64,000 nt of DNA from Cinnamomum chago (taxonomy: Eukaryota > Streptophyta > Magnoliopsida > Laurales > Lauraceae): assembly GCA_038049695.1 (NCBI GenBank), contig CP142451.1, positions 45,581,001 to 45,645,000 of the forward strand, read 5' to 3'. The position numbers and the translations under genes are program-made. The notes under the pieces were generated by a model that worked only from the letters and a program-made list of their open reading frames with translations, was not told the DNA's origin and did no database searches. Of the stretch, positions 11,618 to 24,100 are shown piece by piece. Position 1 is the first letter of the stretch. Every line of letters starts with the position of its first letter.

Positions 11618-13461
11618 TCAAATTGATGCAGGGGAATTAGTAAGCATCAATTTGCCGCATAAGAATTGATGATGTGGGCGAGGAAGTCCCTTCGTGAAGA
11701 TGTCCGCAATCTGGAAGCCAGAGGAAATGAACGGTATGGAAATGACGTCTCGTAGATATTCATCACGAATGAAATGACAATCAACTTCGATGTGCTTGGT
11801 CCGTTCATGAAAAACTGGATTTTCTGTAATACGAATAGCACTAGTGTTGTCAGCATGGAGAGGTGTAGGTGAGCTTTGTGGAAAACCGAGATCTGAGAGT
11901 AGCCCACGAAGCCAAAGTATTTCAGCACAGGCAGCAGACATGGCGCGATATTCGGCTTCTGTGGAAGATCTTGAAACCTTATCTTGTTTCTTACATTTCC
12001 AGGATATCAACGCATCGCCAAGATACATACACCACCCAGTTGTGGACCGACGAGTGTCAGTACAACCCGCCCAATCAGCATCGCAGAAAGCAATGAGATT
12101 TAGGGGGGAGCCGGCAGGAAAAAATAGACCACGAGTAGTCGTACCAAGAAGGTAACGAATAATTCGTCAGACAGCCGCCAAATGAAGATGCCTTGGTTGA
12201 GTCATATACTGGCTGACCATGTTAACAACAAAGGAAATGTCGGGGCGGGTATGAGTTAAGTAGATCAAGCTACTAACCAATTGCTTATAGAGCATGGCAT
12301 CGGGAAGGAGATCCTCACTATCCTTTGAGAGCTTCAAATTCACTTCAAGAGGAGTATCAACTAGAGTTGATTGCTGGAGTCCTGCTAGTTCAATTAGGTC
12401 TAGAGCATATTTGTGTTGGTGCAAGATGATTCCTTTTTCTGTTTGATGCACTTCAAGACCTAAGAAGTAGGTTAAGGGACCCAAGTCTTTCATATGGAAT
12501 GATTGATGCAATGAGGATTGAAGCTTCAATATCATTGTGGAATCCGTTCCAGTAATAATGATGTCATCAACATAAACAAGAAGAATAGTGATACCACTTG
12601 GAGACTTATGTAAAAACAGTGATGTATCATACGAACTTTGCTGGAAGTCTGACATAAGCAAGGCATCCCGAAAATTTTCAAACCAAGCGCGAGGAGCCTG
12701 TTTAAGGCCATAGAGGGAACGCCTGAGTTTAGCCACATTTGAACTACTGGAAGAGGAACACCCGTTAGGAAGGCGCATATAAACCTCTTCTTTAAGATCA
12801 CCATGAAGAAAGGCATTCTTTACATCTAACTGAAGAATGGGCCAAGCTTGAGATGCTGCAATGGCAATAATCATCCGGACAGTAGTCATCTTTGCAATTG
12901 CAGCAAATGTTTCATCATAGTCGATGCCATATTCTTGGCGATTACCAAGAGCAACCAGACGAGCTTCGTATCGGTCTAGTGAGCCATCAGATTTCAGTTT
13001 GACCGAATAAACCCATTTACACCCAATAGGTCGAACTGTAGGCGGGCAGGTAACCACATCCCATGTATGATTATTCTGTAGAGCTTCTAATTCCTCGGAC
13101 ATAGCTTTCCGCCAACATTCATGCTTCACAGCTTGAGAATAGGAAATGGGAATGTTAACAGACACTAGAGTGGCAAGAAAAGATGAATGAGAACACCCAT
13201 ATCTATCAGGAGGCTGAGATACACGTGTGGAGCGTCGAAGAGTGGGCATCATAGTTAGGGCTGGTGGAGTGGCTAGGGGAGTCGGATCAGGTGCCGGATC
13301 AGGTGTCTCTTGAAGGGGCTGTATTGTAGCAATGAGTGGTTCTGTCCGTCGCCGATAGACAATTCCAGGTTTGAACCTTTCAACAGAAGATGAAGACATG
13401 TCGGATGAAAAAGGTGGTAATCTAGTCATGGTGATAGGAGTGGAGGAATCAGGGGTTTGAG
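11618..13461 (-). pseudogene. Copia-1 reverse transcriptase and RNase H
   Basis: The frame carries the RT start block ('HTWDVV...PIGCKWVYSVK'), the '[11 protein letters not shown]' motif, the catalytic YVDDIII motif and then RNase H ('DADWAG', 'STEAEYRAM'), ending in '..KGLPRPHHQFLCGKLML' just before the polypurine tract. A TGA at 12167-12169 splits it; the aligned Copia-2 codon is Arg (CGG), which fits a C-to-T change. Residues upstream of about 13460 in this frame are out-of-frame integrase sequence and not real protein. Confidence 0.92.
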
Positions 13462-14387
13462 AAAAAAAAATATAAATTTTCAAAAAACACATGTCGAGAA
13501 ACATGATTTCTTTTGGCAAATGGATCATAACAAACAAATCCTTTTTGATGAGTTGCGTAACCAAGAAAATCACATCTGGTACCTTGCGCAGACAATTTCG
13601 TCCTTTCAGAAGGAGAAAGATGAACAAAACAAACACATCCGAAAGGACGAAGATGTGTATATGTAGGATGAGATCTAAAAAGACGGAAATATGGGGACTG
13701 ATTTTGAAGTTTGGAAGACGGAAGCCAATTAATAAGATGAGCGGAAGTGGAGAGAGCTTCCAGCCAGAATCTAGGGGGAACAGAGGATTCAAGTAGCAGG
13801 CAACGAACCATGTCAAGTAAATGGCGATTCTTCCGTTCAGCAATGCCATTTTGTTGTGGAGTATGAGGACTGGTTCGTTGTGAGATAATCCCCTTTTGTT
13901 GGAGAAATTCTTGAAATCTGTTTGACACATATTCACCACCTGAATCAGATCGGAGAGTCTTTATGCAGGTGGAGAATTGTGTTTCAACATAGGCAAGGAA
14001 TGTCCTAAAAACCTTAAACACCTCTGATTTAGCCCTTGAAAAATAAACCTAAGTGAATCTGTTATGATCATCGATGAATGTGACAAAGTATTTATAGTGA
14101 GAATGAGAAATAACTGGTGTTATACCCCAAACGTCACTATGAATCAAATCAAAACATTTTTTCTAATTTAGAGGTATGCATAGAAAATGGCAGAGCTTTA
14201 CTTTTTCCCAATTTGCAAACAGAACAATCAATATCGACATCAGAATTAGAAAACTACATTTTATTAATCAAACCAGAATTTTTCAAAGTTAACAATATGT
14301 TTGAATTGGATGTCCTATTGTTTTGTGCCACAAATGCACATTATTTTGAAGAACACATGAAAAGGCTAAAGTAGATTCATCCCTAGG
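13449..14387 (-). pseudogene. Copia-1 integrase region
   Basis: The zinc-binding start (HLWHKTIGHP and 'CSVCKLGKSK') can be read, but only across frameshifts between about 14030 and 14380. A Trp codon of the 'FTWVYF' block has become TAG. From 14021 to 13449 one frame is open and holds the second catalytic Asp ('LRSDSGGEY') and the Glu ('NGIAERKNR'). The frame ends in a homopolymer of T (minus strand) near 13462, where the downstream RT frame takes over: a frameshift. The catalytic triad is traceable but not in one frame. Confidence 0.9.
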
Positions 14388-15821
14388 TTATATAGGCAGA
14401 CTAAGCGGAAACAACCGGCCGCACTTAGGCCCCTTCGTGATCACCTGTCCTATCCCCTGATCCTGTACAACACAACCAGAAGAAGAAAATGACACATTAC
14501 AATGATTATCTACAAGTTGTCCAATAGATAACAAATTTGTAGATAGGCCAGGTGAAAGAAAAACATGATTCAAAGGCAATTTGTGTGGAATATCTCCTAT
14601 GGCAATGATAGGTAAGTGCAATGATAGGTAAGTGTCCTCCATTGGCAGTATGAACTTGGAGTTTCCTACCATATGATTTAATATGGCAGTATGAACTTGG
14701 AGTTTCCTATCATATGATTTAATATTAGACATGAGTCTGGAAGTAGAAGTCATATGATTTGATGCTCCAGAATCAAAATACCACATGGAAGGAGAAGTCA
14801 TATGATATGATTTACCTGAGATGCCTAAGGTAGAGAATGCTTGGAGGATCATTTGTTGAATTATTTCAGGGTAGATAGAAGGGTTGGGTGCAAATGGCTG
14901 TGAAGACATGGATGAAGACGAAGAAGCAGATGCCACAGAGTGAGAATCTGAAGAAGCAATGGCAGAATAAGCACGCGAATTTCGATTTTCTGGTCGTTTC
15001 CTACTCTCAGAAATGACATGTCCGTTAGCTTTGCAGTAGTTACAAACTTTTCTTCTGCACTAAGAAGAATAATGTCCATACTCCTTACAAGTGAAGCATT
15101 GAATCTTGCTCAAATCCTGGGTTAAAGGGTCGCGTCTGGGGGGTTTCCCTTTTGCTACATAAGCAACTTCAGTGGGACCAGTGGATGATTGTTGGGATAG
15201 TTGATGCTGAGTGAATATCCATTGTTCTTCGCGGAGCACTTTATTGAGACATGTCTCCAAAGAGGGAGATGGATGCCGACTCATAAGATTGGAGCGAACA
15301 TTTTCAAATTCAGGCCGAAGTTTCATTACGAATTGATCTCTCTGAGTAATTTTATGAACTTCCTGAATACCAGAGAGAGTTTCTCCGGTGATAGTGGCAT
15401 AGGCAATATCCGTGTATTCAGTCCAAAGAACAAAGAAGCCGGAGTAATACTCCTGGACAGCCATCTGTCCTTGAGAATATTGAGCAATGTCATGTTCTAA
15501 TTGGAACCGACGGGCTGAATTCTCTTGGTGATATATGCGTTTCAGATATCCCCACATATCTTGAGCAGTTTTATAGGGCTTAAGATGTAGGAAAAATTGG
15601 GGTTCCACTACGCCCAACATCCAGCTCATAATTTGTGCTTCTTTGGTTTCCCAATCTTCCAAATCTTCCAATTTATCTTTTTCCGATGGTTTTTTCATAG
15701 AACCAGAAATGTGGCCCCATAATTTTTTGCCTTTAAGATATAGCTCAAATTGATAGGCCCAAGCAGAATAGTTCTTTCCATTGAAATTGATCAACTGCAT
15801 TTCATTCTTGTCCATTTTCAT
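14388..15821 (-). pseudogene. Copia-1 gag and protease region
   Basis: The likely start is at 15821 or 15815 (MKMDKNEMQL...). The nucleocapsid has a CCHC knuckle, 'CFTCKEYGHYSS', cut before its last Cys by a TAG at 15060-15062; in Copia-2 the matching codon is CAG (Gln). The second knuckle has lost its last Cys ('GHVISES'). The frame then stays open to 14388 and contains the aspartic protease motif DSGASNHMT. A local direct duplication of about 41 bp, with a smaller 15-bp one next to it (about 14604-14725), inserts extra residues after the protease core. Relative to Copia-2 this is a dead gag-protease. Confidence 0.9.
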
Positions 15822-16497
15822 ACCACAAATGACAATAGTAATAGACAGCCGACAGTAAAATGCACAAATAAATTGAACAGCAACCAGACAACAACAAGAA
15901 AAAGCCCAGATTAATTGTAGAAAGCACAAATCGAAGGTGACAGCAACAATAGAGAGATAAATAACAGCCCAGAAGCTATTCTGAATCAACCAATCACAAC
16001 AGATCTCAGATCTGTATAAATAGATGCATCAAACTGGTCTAGGCGACCAAGAAATTCATCAAAAAAACAGTAGGTGGGTCCCACTGATGATTCAATCTAC
16101 CAGATCAGGGTGACCAGATAGATGCTTCACAAAAATATCAAACTAACACAGCAAATATTGCAACAATCGGATACTCGTGCTTAAAGATGGACGGCCTTGA
16201 TGAAAATATATTGCAGAAACTGGTAAACCTAAACAATGATCAAAAGGCCTACCTCTGATCTTCAAAAAATGCTGAAAAAATCAACCATAAACTCCTAGAA
16301 TATCAGGCGACCAGGAATGTGGTATCCTTTTGATCAGGTCTGATCTGTAGATGGTGGCCCTCTGTTGATCTCCACACACTGCCGTCGTGTACCTCTTGTT
16401 CAAACTAGTCGACAGAGAAAGTCCTCTTGAGAACTTAAAAAAGAAAGATTCAGATGGTTCTTAATCTCTCTATTGTACCAAGATTGCTCTGATACCA

Positions 16498-16794
16498 TGT
16501 CACGAATAAGCCAGAAGAATTATTACTCATAGACAAGACTGAATGAAATTGTATTCGATGATCTCCTTGAGGATTCACCATTGTAATTTATAGATCAGAG
16601 ATGCCCAATTTGGGCTACAATTACAATCTATCAAATCTCCTATTTTAGTATGTATTGCTGTACAAGTCTGACTAGTATCAATCAATCAAATCTCCTATTT
16701 TAGTATGTATTGATGTACAAGTCTATAACATAATGGGCTTTGCAGATGGGTCATGGATGGGCCAAACTTATATTATAATGGGCTTGCGTTAACA
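16498..16794 (-). repeat. Copia-1 5' LTR
   Basis: 297 bp. The adjoining tRNA-iMet primer site at 16486-16497 fixes this as the 5' LTR. It lies about 130 bp beyond the stop codon of the STR11-like gene, in the same orientation, so its promoter and the gene's read-through point the same way. Confidence 0.95.
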
Positions 16795-16820
16795 TGAACA
16801 ACCAAGATTTTCAGGGAACA

Positions 16821-16826
16821 TTTATT
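16821..16826 (-). terminator. AATAAA poly(A) signal of the STR11-like gene
   Basis: Minus-strand AATAAA about 100 bp after the TAA. A cleavage site 10-30 nt further on would fall at 16791-16811, exactly at the Copia-1 junction (16794/16795). Confidence 0.55.
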
Positions 16827-16925
16827 GAGATAGTGATGTAAAATATGATGATGATCTGCCAGTAGATTTAATAGTGTGAACACTTTCACTTTAATTGCAA
16901 TGTAGGATGGTAACTAACCAGGGTC

Positions 16926-18121
16926 TTAGGGAGACCGCAGATCTTGAAGGAAATGACCAACTTGCTGAGCCCCAATAAACAAGCCATCTGCAAGGAGGAA
17001 AAGTCCTACCTGTCCCACCAAAGTCCAAAATATTGATTTATTTTTTGTTATGAATATTTGCAAGATTCAGTGAGTTATTAAAATAATGCATACCAAACGG
17101 GCAGAAAGGACTAATCGATAGCCCCAGCCTTCCTTGACAGCAGCTGCTCGTTGTTGATCACTCCAACTACCAAAAGTATGGGATATACGCAAAACAAAAT
17201 AGTCAGTCGGATGGTTCACTCAGAATTGTATGAAAACTAGATTTCAGACCCGAGGCAGCCGAGTGAATCAACTGAGTCAACAAAAAACTCAGCCAAGTGG
17301 GATCAGGCCTGTGGGCTAATCTTAAATTGCCCTTTCAAATAAAATAGAGCACAATACTACTGATAGTTTATTATTTTGGCAGGAAGGGTAAGCAGTCTGA
17401 AGCAAAAAAGATGCTCAGAAGAAACCACAATTTATGCTGCAAGTGATTGCTTCAAAGAAGAAGGAAACAGTCTCGAGATATACCCAAGGAACTCAGAAAC
17501 TCCACCAATTCCAGCAAATTTGAAAGGTTGAGGACCGTCCCTTTCAAAATCCTAGTTCCAGCAAGAAACAATAATATTAATATTGTAACCAACTCAGTAA
17601 GGCCTATTTGTTTCATCTAAGTGAATTCCTAGGAATTCTAAGGTGTACTTCTAAAACTGGTTGAAAATGAAGGAACACGCTGTTTCTTTTGCGGATTTCT
17701 ATTGATTAATACAAGTTACTGAAAAAAGAAAAAGAAAAAGAAACAAAGGTGAATATCCGAAAAATGACCATCAAATAATGTCCCCAGAAAATGAATCAAA
17801 GGCAGATGGGAAATGAATACCCAGCCATCACCTTGGTAATTCAAAGCTTAGGAAAGTCAAGGTCCCATCTACACGTCCAGCTTGTAAACTTCTCCCCTCA
17901 CCTTTTTAACAATCCATTGTTGGAGCCCATTTGACCATAAATTTCGAATTGAGTTCCATGCAAACAAAAGTGCCCAAATGCTGTTCTAAGTTGTATTAAA
18001 GGAAAAGAAACTTCTGTTGAAGCACAGTTTTACCTCCTCTTCAGCTACCTCAAGACCCCCTTGAACCCAAAAGAGATTTTCATACCCTGCATTATACAAT
18101 TGCTCACAAGCAGCAAGAGAC
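16926..18121 (-). CDS. STR11: STR11-like gene, four 3'-terminal exons
   Basis: Exon sizes are 88, 68, 73 and 84 bp (18034-18121, 17484-17551, 17094-17166, 16926-17009), with introns of 482, 317 and 84 bp. The first codes for 'SLAACEQLYNAGYENLFWVQ' onwards, the second for 'DFERDGPQPFKFAGIGG' onwards, the third for the 'WSDQQRAAAVKEGWGYRL' block, and the last for a hydrophobic helix and the stop. Donors (gtaaaa, gtatat, gtatgc) and cag/tag acceptors are all readable. These introns are ordinary in size, unlike the next one upstream. Confidence 0.88.
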
Positions 18122-21100
18122 CTGTGGGAAGCAACACGTCTTAACTATAGTGTTCAATTCGAAGCATAACAAGAAGAGAGATAAAAAATAAGAACAGCAT
18201 CAGATTACTTATGAAGTTACTTCTGCACAACGATTGAATTGAAAAATAATTCATCGCTATTACAAGTCTTTAGGGAGACGAATCACTTACTTCTTTGTTC
18301 GCTTCACCTCAAAAACAATAATATCATAGTACTTGAAATTTTGAATGTTCTTCCTAATTTCCCTCAATGTGTTTGGTAGGCATTTTAACCAGATGGTCCA
18401 CCCGATGCAAATGGACTGGACTTGTGGGCCCCAGATGATAGGGGTTAGGATGATTGGATGGGGCTTATTCTTTGTAGATAGGAGGGCCCACCGAGATCTT
18501 CAAATCCCCCATCGAAACCATGCGCGCCACACGCATAGGATAACAACTGTGTATAAAGTTATACTGTACTAAGAGGTAACTTTTTATCACCACATGGGAA
18601 AGAAGATTATATATGTGTATGTATATAGGCAGTCTCTCCTATGCATACGTCTCGCATGCTCTTAGCGTGCGGGCACCTAGTGGGGCCCACCATATGATCA
18701 ATCCAAATGGACCATCTAACCACTCCCCGCTCCACCCCCTAACACCAGTATGTCAAGAATCCCATGGCGTTTGCACCGATCCGAATGGACTAGACCATTG
18801 GATCCGATCTAATTAATTTTTTTAAATTCCTTAAACTTGTGGGCCACAGATCAACGGATTAGGACCATTGGATTGGCTTGAAATTTCATATCTAGGGTGT
18901 TCTCACCTAAGAAACATAGGTTTGTTGTAAAATTATCGTACCCTCTTAGAGGAAGAGCCTTGTATTTATATTAATGTGTAAAAAGTACAATTACATGAAT
19001 ACCCTTTTGTAAGGGTTTAAAGATAATATATATAGGTAAACTGGGAACAATTTAGTAGTTATAACAGGGACTCTGATTTGAAGATATATCATGCTCTGAC
19101 AGTGTACTGTAATCAATACTGATATAGAAGGCTCAGATGTTTCCGATCGGGAGAGCGGGGTAGAAATTCCATGTTTATGTGCGCCAAGCATATACATACG
19201 ATAGGCGAAGGAAGCGCCCCCCATTTCATAGCGCCTGGGGAATGCAAGTTTGATGGAGGATTGGAGAGGAGAGGTGGAAGAAAAGGCTTGGGATAGATTT
19301 AGGAGTCTTTGTGCGAGCCGTATGCGGTGAGAGTCTTTTTGCAACTCCAGAAGCATCATTCTCCAGCTGTACTATGCCGAAATGAGGGTTTTGCCAAACC
19401 TCTTGAAGGTATTTCTCTCACGGAGAAGAAGAGGCTAGAGAACTCTTGCGTCACTTTCTAGCCACTATTCCAGACCACAGACTCTTTGAACTCGAAGACG
19501 GTAACATGAATGGCTTTGAGTACCTTCTTGATTCGAATGATCAAAGCATCAACGATAAACATACAAGAGCCTTATCAGCCAATGCCCACCTCGCCAGTCG
19601 TTTATGCCCATATATACACCCTGCTTCTATAGCATATAGTTGGTTGTTTGAGTTCTGGGGTGGACCTATCTTATCTAACCGAGCAATAGGGCTCTGTAAA
19701 GTTTATCATTACGAATGTTACGATTCATTCGATTGGGAGGTTCAATGCGTTTCGAAACCCTCCTCGTCATTTAGATTCCTGCTCCTGCATCGGGAGTTAG
19801 GAGTATCAGTCTGTCCTTGTATTACTCGAAAGGAAGTCTTATTGGACCCCTTCGGGAATTCATTCTTCTTGGCAGCTACCCGTGTGGCTAGCAGCAGAGC
19901 AGGTTTATCCCAAGAAGGTGTTTAGGGCCTATGCTATCCTTGGCGACGATGTCGTCATTGCATATAGTAAGGTTGCTGACGAGTACTAACGGATTCTTAG
20001 TGCCTTGGAGGTGGAAGTGTCTGCCTCTAGGCCTTTGTTCACTCTCACCCACCATGTATTGGTGTGGTGGTGTGCGGAACAAGTACATCCAGGTCGCCGC
20101 TTCGACAGGTATGCAATACTAGGCGATGATGCCGTGATCGCGGATCACGACGTGACCATGGTGTATAAGCAGGCACTGTCTCGTCTCGATGTGAGAATTA
20201 GTTACCAAAAGTCTCTAATCTCACACTCTGGCATTGCAAAGTTTGCCAAGAGATTCCACGAGAGTAATGGTATAGGCGTCGGCTCATGACTCTTGAAAGT
20301 GAATATCGCTCGAAATGGCCACCCTGATAGTTGAACCCTTCACGGGATAAGTAGGCCATTATATCTAGTGCCTGGACCTCACCTACCCAAAATCCAGTAG
20401 TTGGCCTTGACTTAGTGAACCGTGGAGAAGATGGCAACCAAGCAAAGTCGGGTCGGCCCAAGTCTGGAACGTGGATGATAGCTAAGCGTCGATCCTGGAA
20501 GGGGCCCAATAGTGCGCGTGGGGGCACATATGTGGCCAATGGATCTGGGAATGTTGGTAGTGGGGGACAACAGGTACGATGAGTGTGAGGGTATAACATT
20601 CTTGTCCTGAAGAAAAGCAAATGTTGATGAATCCAAGATAGACAACTGGATCGGCAACGAACGTTGACAAGCAACATCCCTCTGCCATTGAGTGAATCGT
20701 ATCAACGACAGCAATAAAAAAAGATTCGTGATCTTCGGAATATGGAAGGATCCTAGCCAGAGACTGACTCCGCAAGAAACATGCTTTCCGTCAAAAAGAA
20801 TCCAACAAACCGAATCCACTGCTCGACCTTTGTCAGGACTTTCTTTCAAATTCTTTTGTCGATGTCACTATAGTACATATCTATGTAGATATGTATATCA
20901 GTATATTCTTCTAATGTACGCCCTAGGGTTAGGGCTGCAATGGAAAATCAGCATACTCTTCTAATGCTGGCCTTAGGGTTAGGACTTGTGTGGAAAGTGC
21001 CAAAGCACAATAAAGGTGTCCGCAAACACCATCAACGTCATCTTTGCATAGACTATCAATGATGACACATCTCAAAACGGATTAAAACCCAATTTTATTA

Positions 21101-24100
21101 ATCATCAACTCTGATATCTAATCACTTAGAATGCCATATAAATAAGAAAAGCAAACTTGGGGGCTAAGTCACCTAATCAAACTAGGAAGCTAAAGAAATT
21201 GGAAAACATCCTAATTACAACCCCTAAAACCAAATTAGAGGTACAAATAATTAGAGAAACAAAAATAATTATAAACTATGTTGGCCCCATGAGTGGGCTT
21301 GCAGGTCCATCCTAAATCATTCTCGCCGGGTTGGAGAGAACTTGACCTTGAGTTCGATAAATGTCCTCCTGGGTAAAAAATCAATCGGACAAAGTTTTGA
21401 TCCATTGGGTAATCTTCAACTTCTGTGTATGACTTGGAAACTTTATTTGATCTCTTTCTCTAATTTGAAGTAGGCTTGACGCATTACTTCTTTTGATGTC
21501 CAGATTTTATTTGGATGCGCAATCTTACCTTTACGTACTTCATTTGTAGAATTTGCACCATAAAATCGCAATCTTTGAGTGTCCATCATAGATCTCCTTA
21601 GACAAGATCAATATGGGGAACTTCAACAATTGGTTCCTCTTTCCTTGTTGGTTGTATCTTTTGGCCACCACTGCCTATAAAAGGAAATTTGGCCCCCTTT
21701 TCTTCTAATTTTGCGGAACTTTCATTTAGTTGATGAGTGCAATATGTTGTATCATCTGTATTTGCAGTGACATCCTTCCTTGATCTTATTGCTCAATGTC
21801 ACTTTTGATTTCTCCTTTCATGGTTTGTAGCTCTGTTGGTGCATATATGACTCTTGTTTCTTCTTTTTGCTCACTCTTTGGTTCTGCAAAGGATGGTGAT
21901 AATGTAGATAGAGATGTAGTTGTCTGTTGTGATGGAAATAATGGTAACCCGTCGTCCTTTCCACCAAAAGGAATATGTGTTCTTGTCTTTGACATGGTGC
22001 ACTTCCCGATCAAAAAGCCATGGCCATCCCAAAAGAATATCACATCACACCAAATCTTGTCCTCATTGCCAATCTAAAAATATACTAAACATCTATGAGT
22101 CACAAGAATGAAAGAATCATTAGCCCATGTGACTTTGTACGGCTTCAGGAGATTATCGATTGGCCAACGAAGTTTGTCGATAACCTTTTGAGCGACAAAA
22201 TATCTACCTTGTCTTCAACTTTCACCCATGTTTGGAAAATCTTAGTTTGTCTCCACTCTTCTTTTTCTTTCCTTCTCATTTGAAGCGAGAACAGGCATAT
22301 GGCAACTGTGAAGTTATTCTCCTTAGCAAATCCACATGCATCTTGAGTGCCCATGTTGATTTGGATGCGAGGACATAAAAATACAGAAGAAAGGATTGAT
22401 GTGATGAGTAGATCTCGTCACCATGAGTGTGGAGGGAAAAGGGAACCTGAAATCCACGTTAGAATCGCTTTAAATCACAAGACCAAATTTGGCACTTGAT
22501 CGTGGTCACATTTGTTTTGACCAGATTCTCTATTGATGTCAGCGATGATGTTGACAGTTTGTGTAATAACCTGGCCAGAAAAGGCCCAGATCCATCCGAC
22601 CCATATGGTATTGGGTTGGGTTAGACTACATTGGTTCTTTCTAGCCTGTTAACAACCCAATAGTAATCCCTTTGTTGTTGGTTTGTTAAAACGATATCTC
22701 CTTGGGAGGAGGTTTTTGTTCTGATCAAGGATGAAAATATCGGTAGCGGCGGGCGTAGTGGCCCGCCGCCAAACCGATACGAAGCAGGCGATACGTAGCG
22801 TATCGGAGATACGTATCGGCGTAGCGGTGCGATTTTAAAAAATCGCCAAAAAAATCTGAAAAAATTCCAGAAAATCCAGAAAATTGTAAAATGAAAGAAA
22901 ATGTGGTTCTTTTGCAAAAGTAAGTAAGAAAAGGGGGCGTATCGGTGCCCTCAATATATGATGTCCTGTATCGCTGTATAAATAGAAAATAATAGTAATG
23001 ATTGGTTTTTTCACTTGTATTCATGTTTCTTAGTCATGTTAACTTAAAAAGTAATGAAAAGCTCATTAAAAAAAAATTAGAACATGAAATAAAGGCATAA
23101 GAATTAAGAAGACTTAAGAGTTAGGTCATTAGTGAACATTGAACAATCAAATATCAATACTTCAGTATTCAAGGTTCAAATTCAATCAAGTGAATGAACT
23201 ATGAAGTGATCAACAATCAACATTCAGCACTAATTTAGAAATGACAAAGGGAGTAGAGAGTTAGTGAAAGAAATAGGAAATTAGGAATACCTTGATCACC
23301 ACCAAAAGGGATTTGGGAGACACTTATATTCATACATTTGAACAATATGTAATGTAAACATCATGATGGTACTATTAGAGCCAAATATCAGTGTTTAATT
23401 GTTAGGGTCACTGTGGTGAGACCTAACCCTAAGCATAAAACTTTGGTGATCAAAATTAGCTTAATATGAACATAAACATTATATGTTGCATGCATTCATG
23501 ATAGATTATTCAATATATGAAAAGTACTGATAAAGAGGCCGAGCCCCGGAGGGCTGTCCGACGGCTCTTTGTAATGTGTCGATTTTTTTTTTTTTTTTTT
23601 TTTTGAACTTACGCAGGATGGACCACAAAGAGGTGAAAACAGCAACCATAGAGGGGAAGAGATGAAAGAGAAGGGTAAAAAATCTTGAAAATTTTGAAAA
23701 TTTCATTCTCTATATGAGGATCTAGGGGATTTGACCAGAATCTGTAATCCTCATACCAAATTAGTAGTAGACAATGATTAATTTCTTGGTTAGATGTGAT
23801 AATGGAGTCTTCATAATATCTCATTCAAAGAGGAGAGAGTCGGATGAAATTCCAAGGCAACAAGATGGTTTTTCTAAACCAAATCAACAGAAACAGGATC
23901 TGTCGACTTGGATAGTGGAACAAGGTGGGCCACTTGATCATTGATCTGATCCAGGGATCTAGAAGTAGACCCCTGGGCGACTATAGTGGTGTTGAACCCA
24001 CTTGGATTGGGCCCCATCTGGCCCCCCATCTAGATTATGAAACCTTTGCATCGGTACTTTTAGGATATTTTTAGTTTTTTTACTGGATTGGGTTGTGGGA

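Larger units (their letters stand above)
11314..16794 (-). mobile_element. Copia-1, complete-length Ty1/copia element
   Basis: Two 297-bp LTRs (11314-11610 and 16498-16794) enclose a gag-protease-integrase-RT-RNaseH order, read on the minus strand. A 5-bp TSD, tgaac, is at 11309-11313 and 16795-16799. A tRNA-iMet type primer site (minus-strand TGGTATCAGAGC) is at 16486-16497, and a polypurine tract (minus strand GAGGGGGGG) is at 11611-11618. The LTRs differ at about six positions. The coding region has at least three nonsense changes and two or more frameshifts, so the copy is non-autonomous. It lies immediately downstream of the STR11-like gene, in the same transcriptional sense. Confidence 0.95.

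Noticed and set aside
13462..13939. N-terminal extension of the 590-codon minus-strand frame
   Set aside because: This part overlaps the integrase in another frame; the true RT frame is entered by a frameshift near 13462.
18291..18345. Possible rhodanese exon reading 'YYDIIVFEVKRTKK' with a gtaagt donor
   Set aside because: It joins in phase to the next exon but lacks the catalytic Cys loop. The exon at 36395-36469 fits the family far better and also joins in phase.
19446..19925. 159-codon frame as a mitovirus fingers domain
   Set aside because: It lies in a different frame from the palm motifs and shows no motif I can name.
20198..20849. Minus-strand frames beside the mitovirus-like region as genes
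   Set aside because: No recognisable domain and they overlap each other and the plus-strand remnant.
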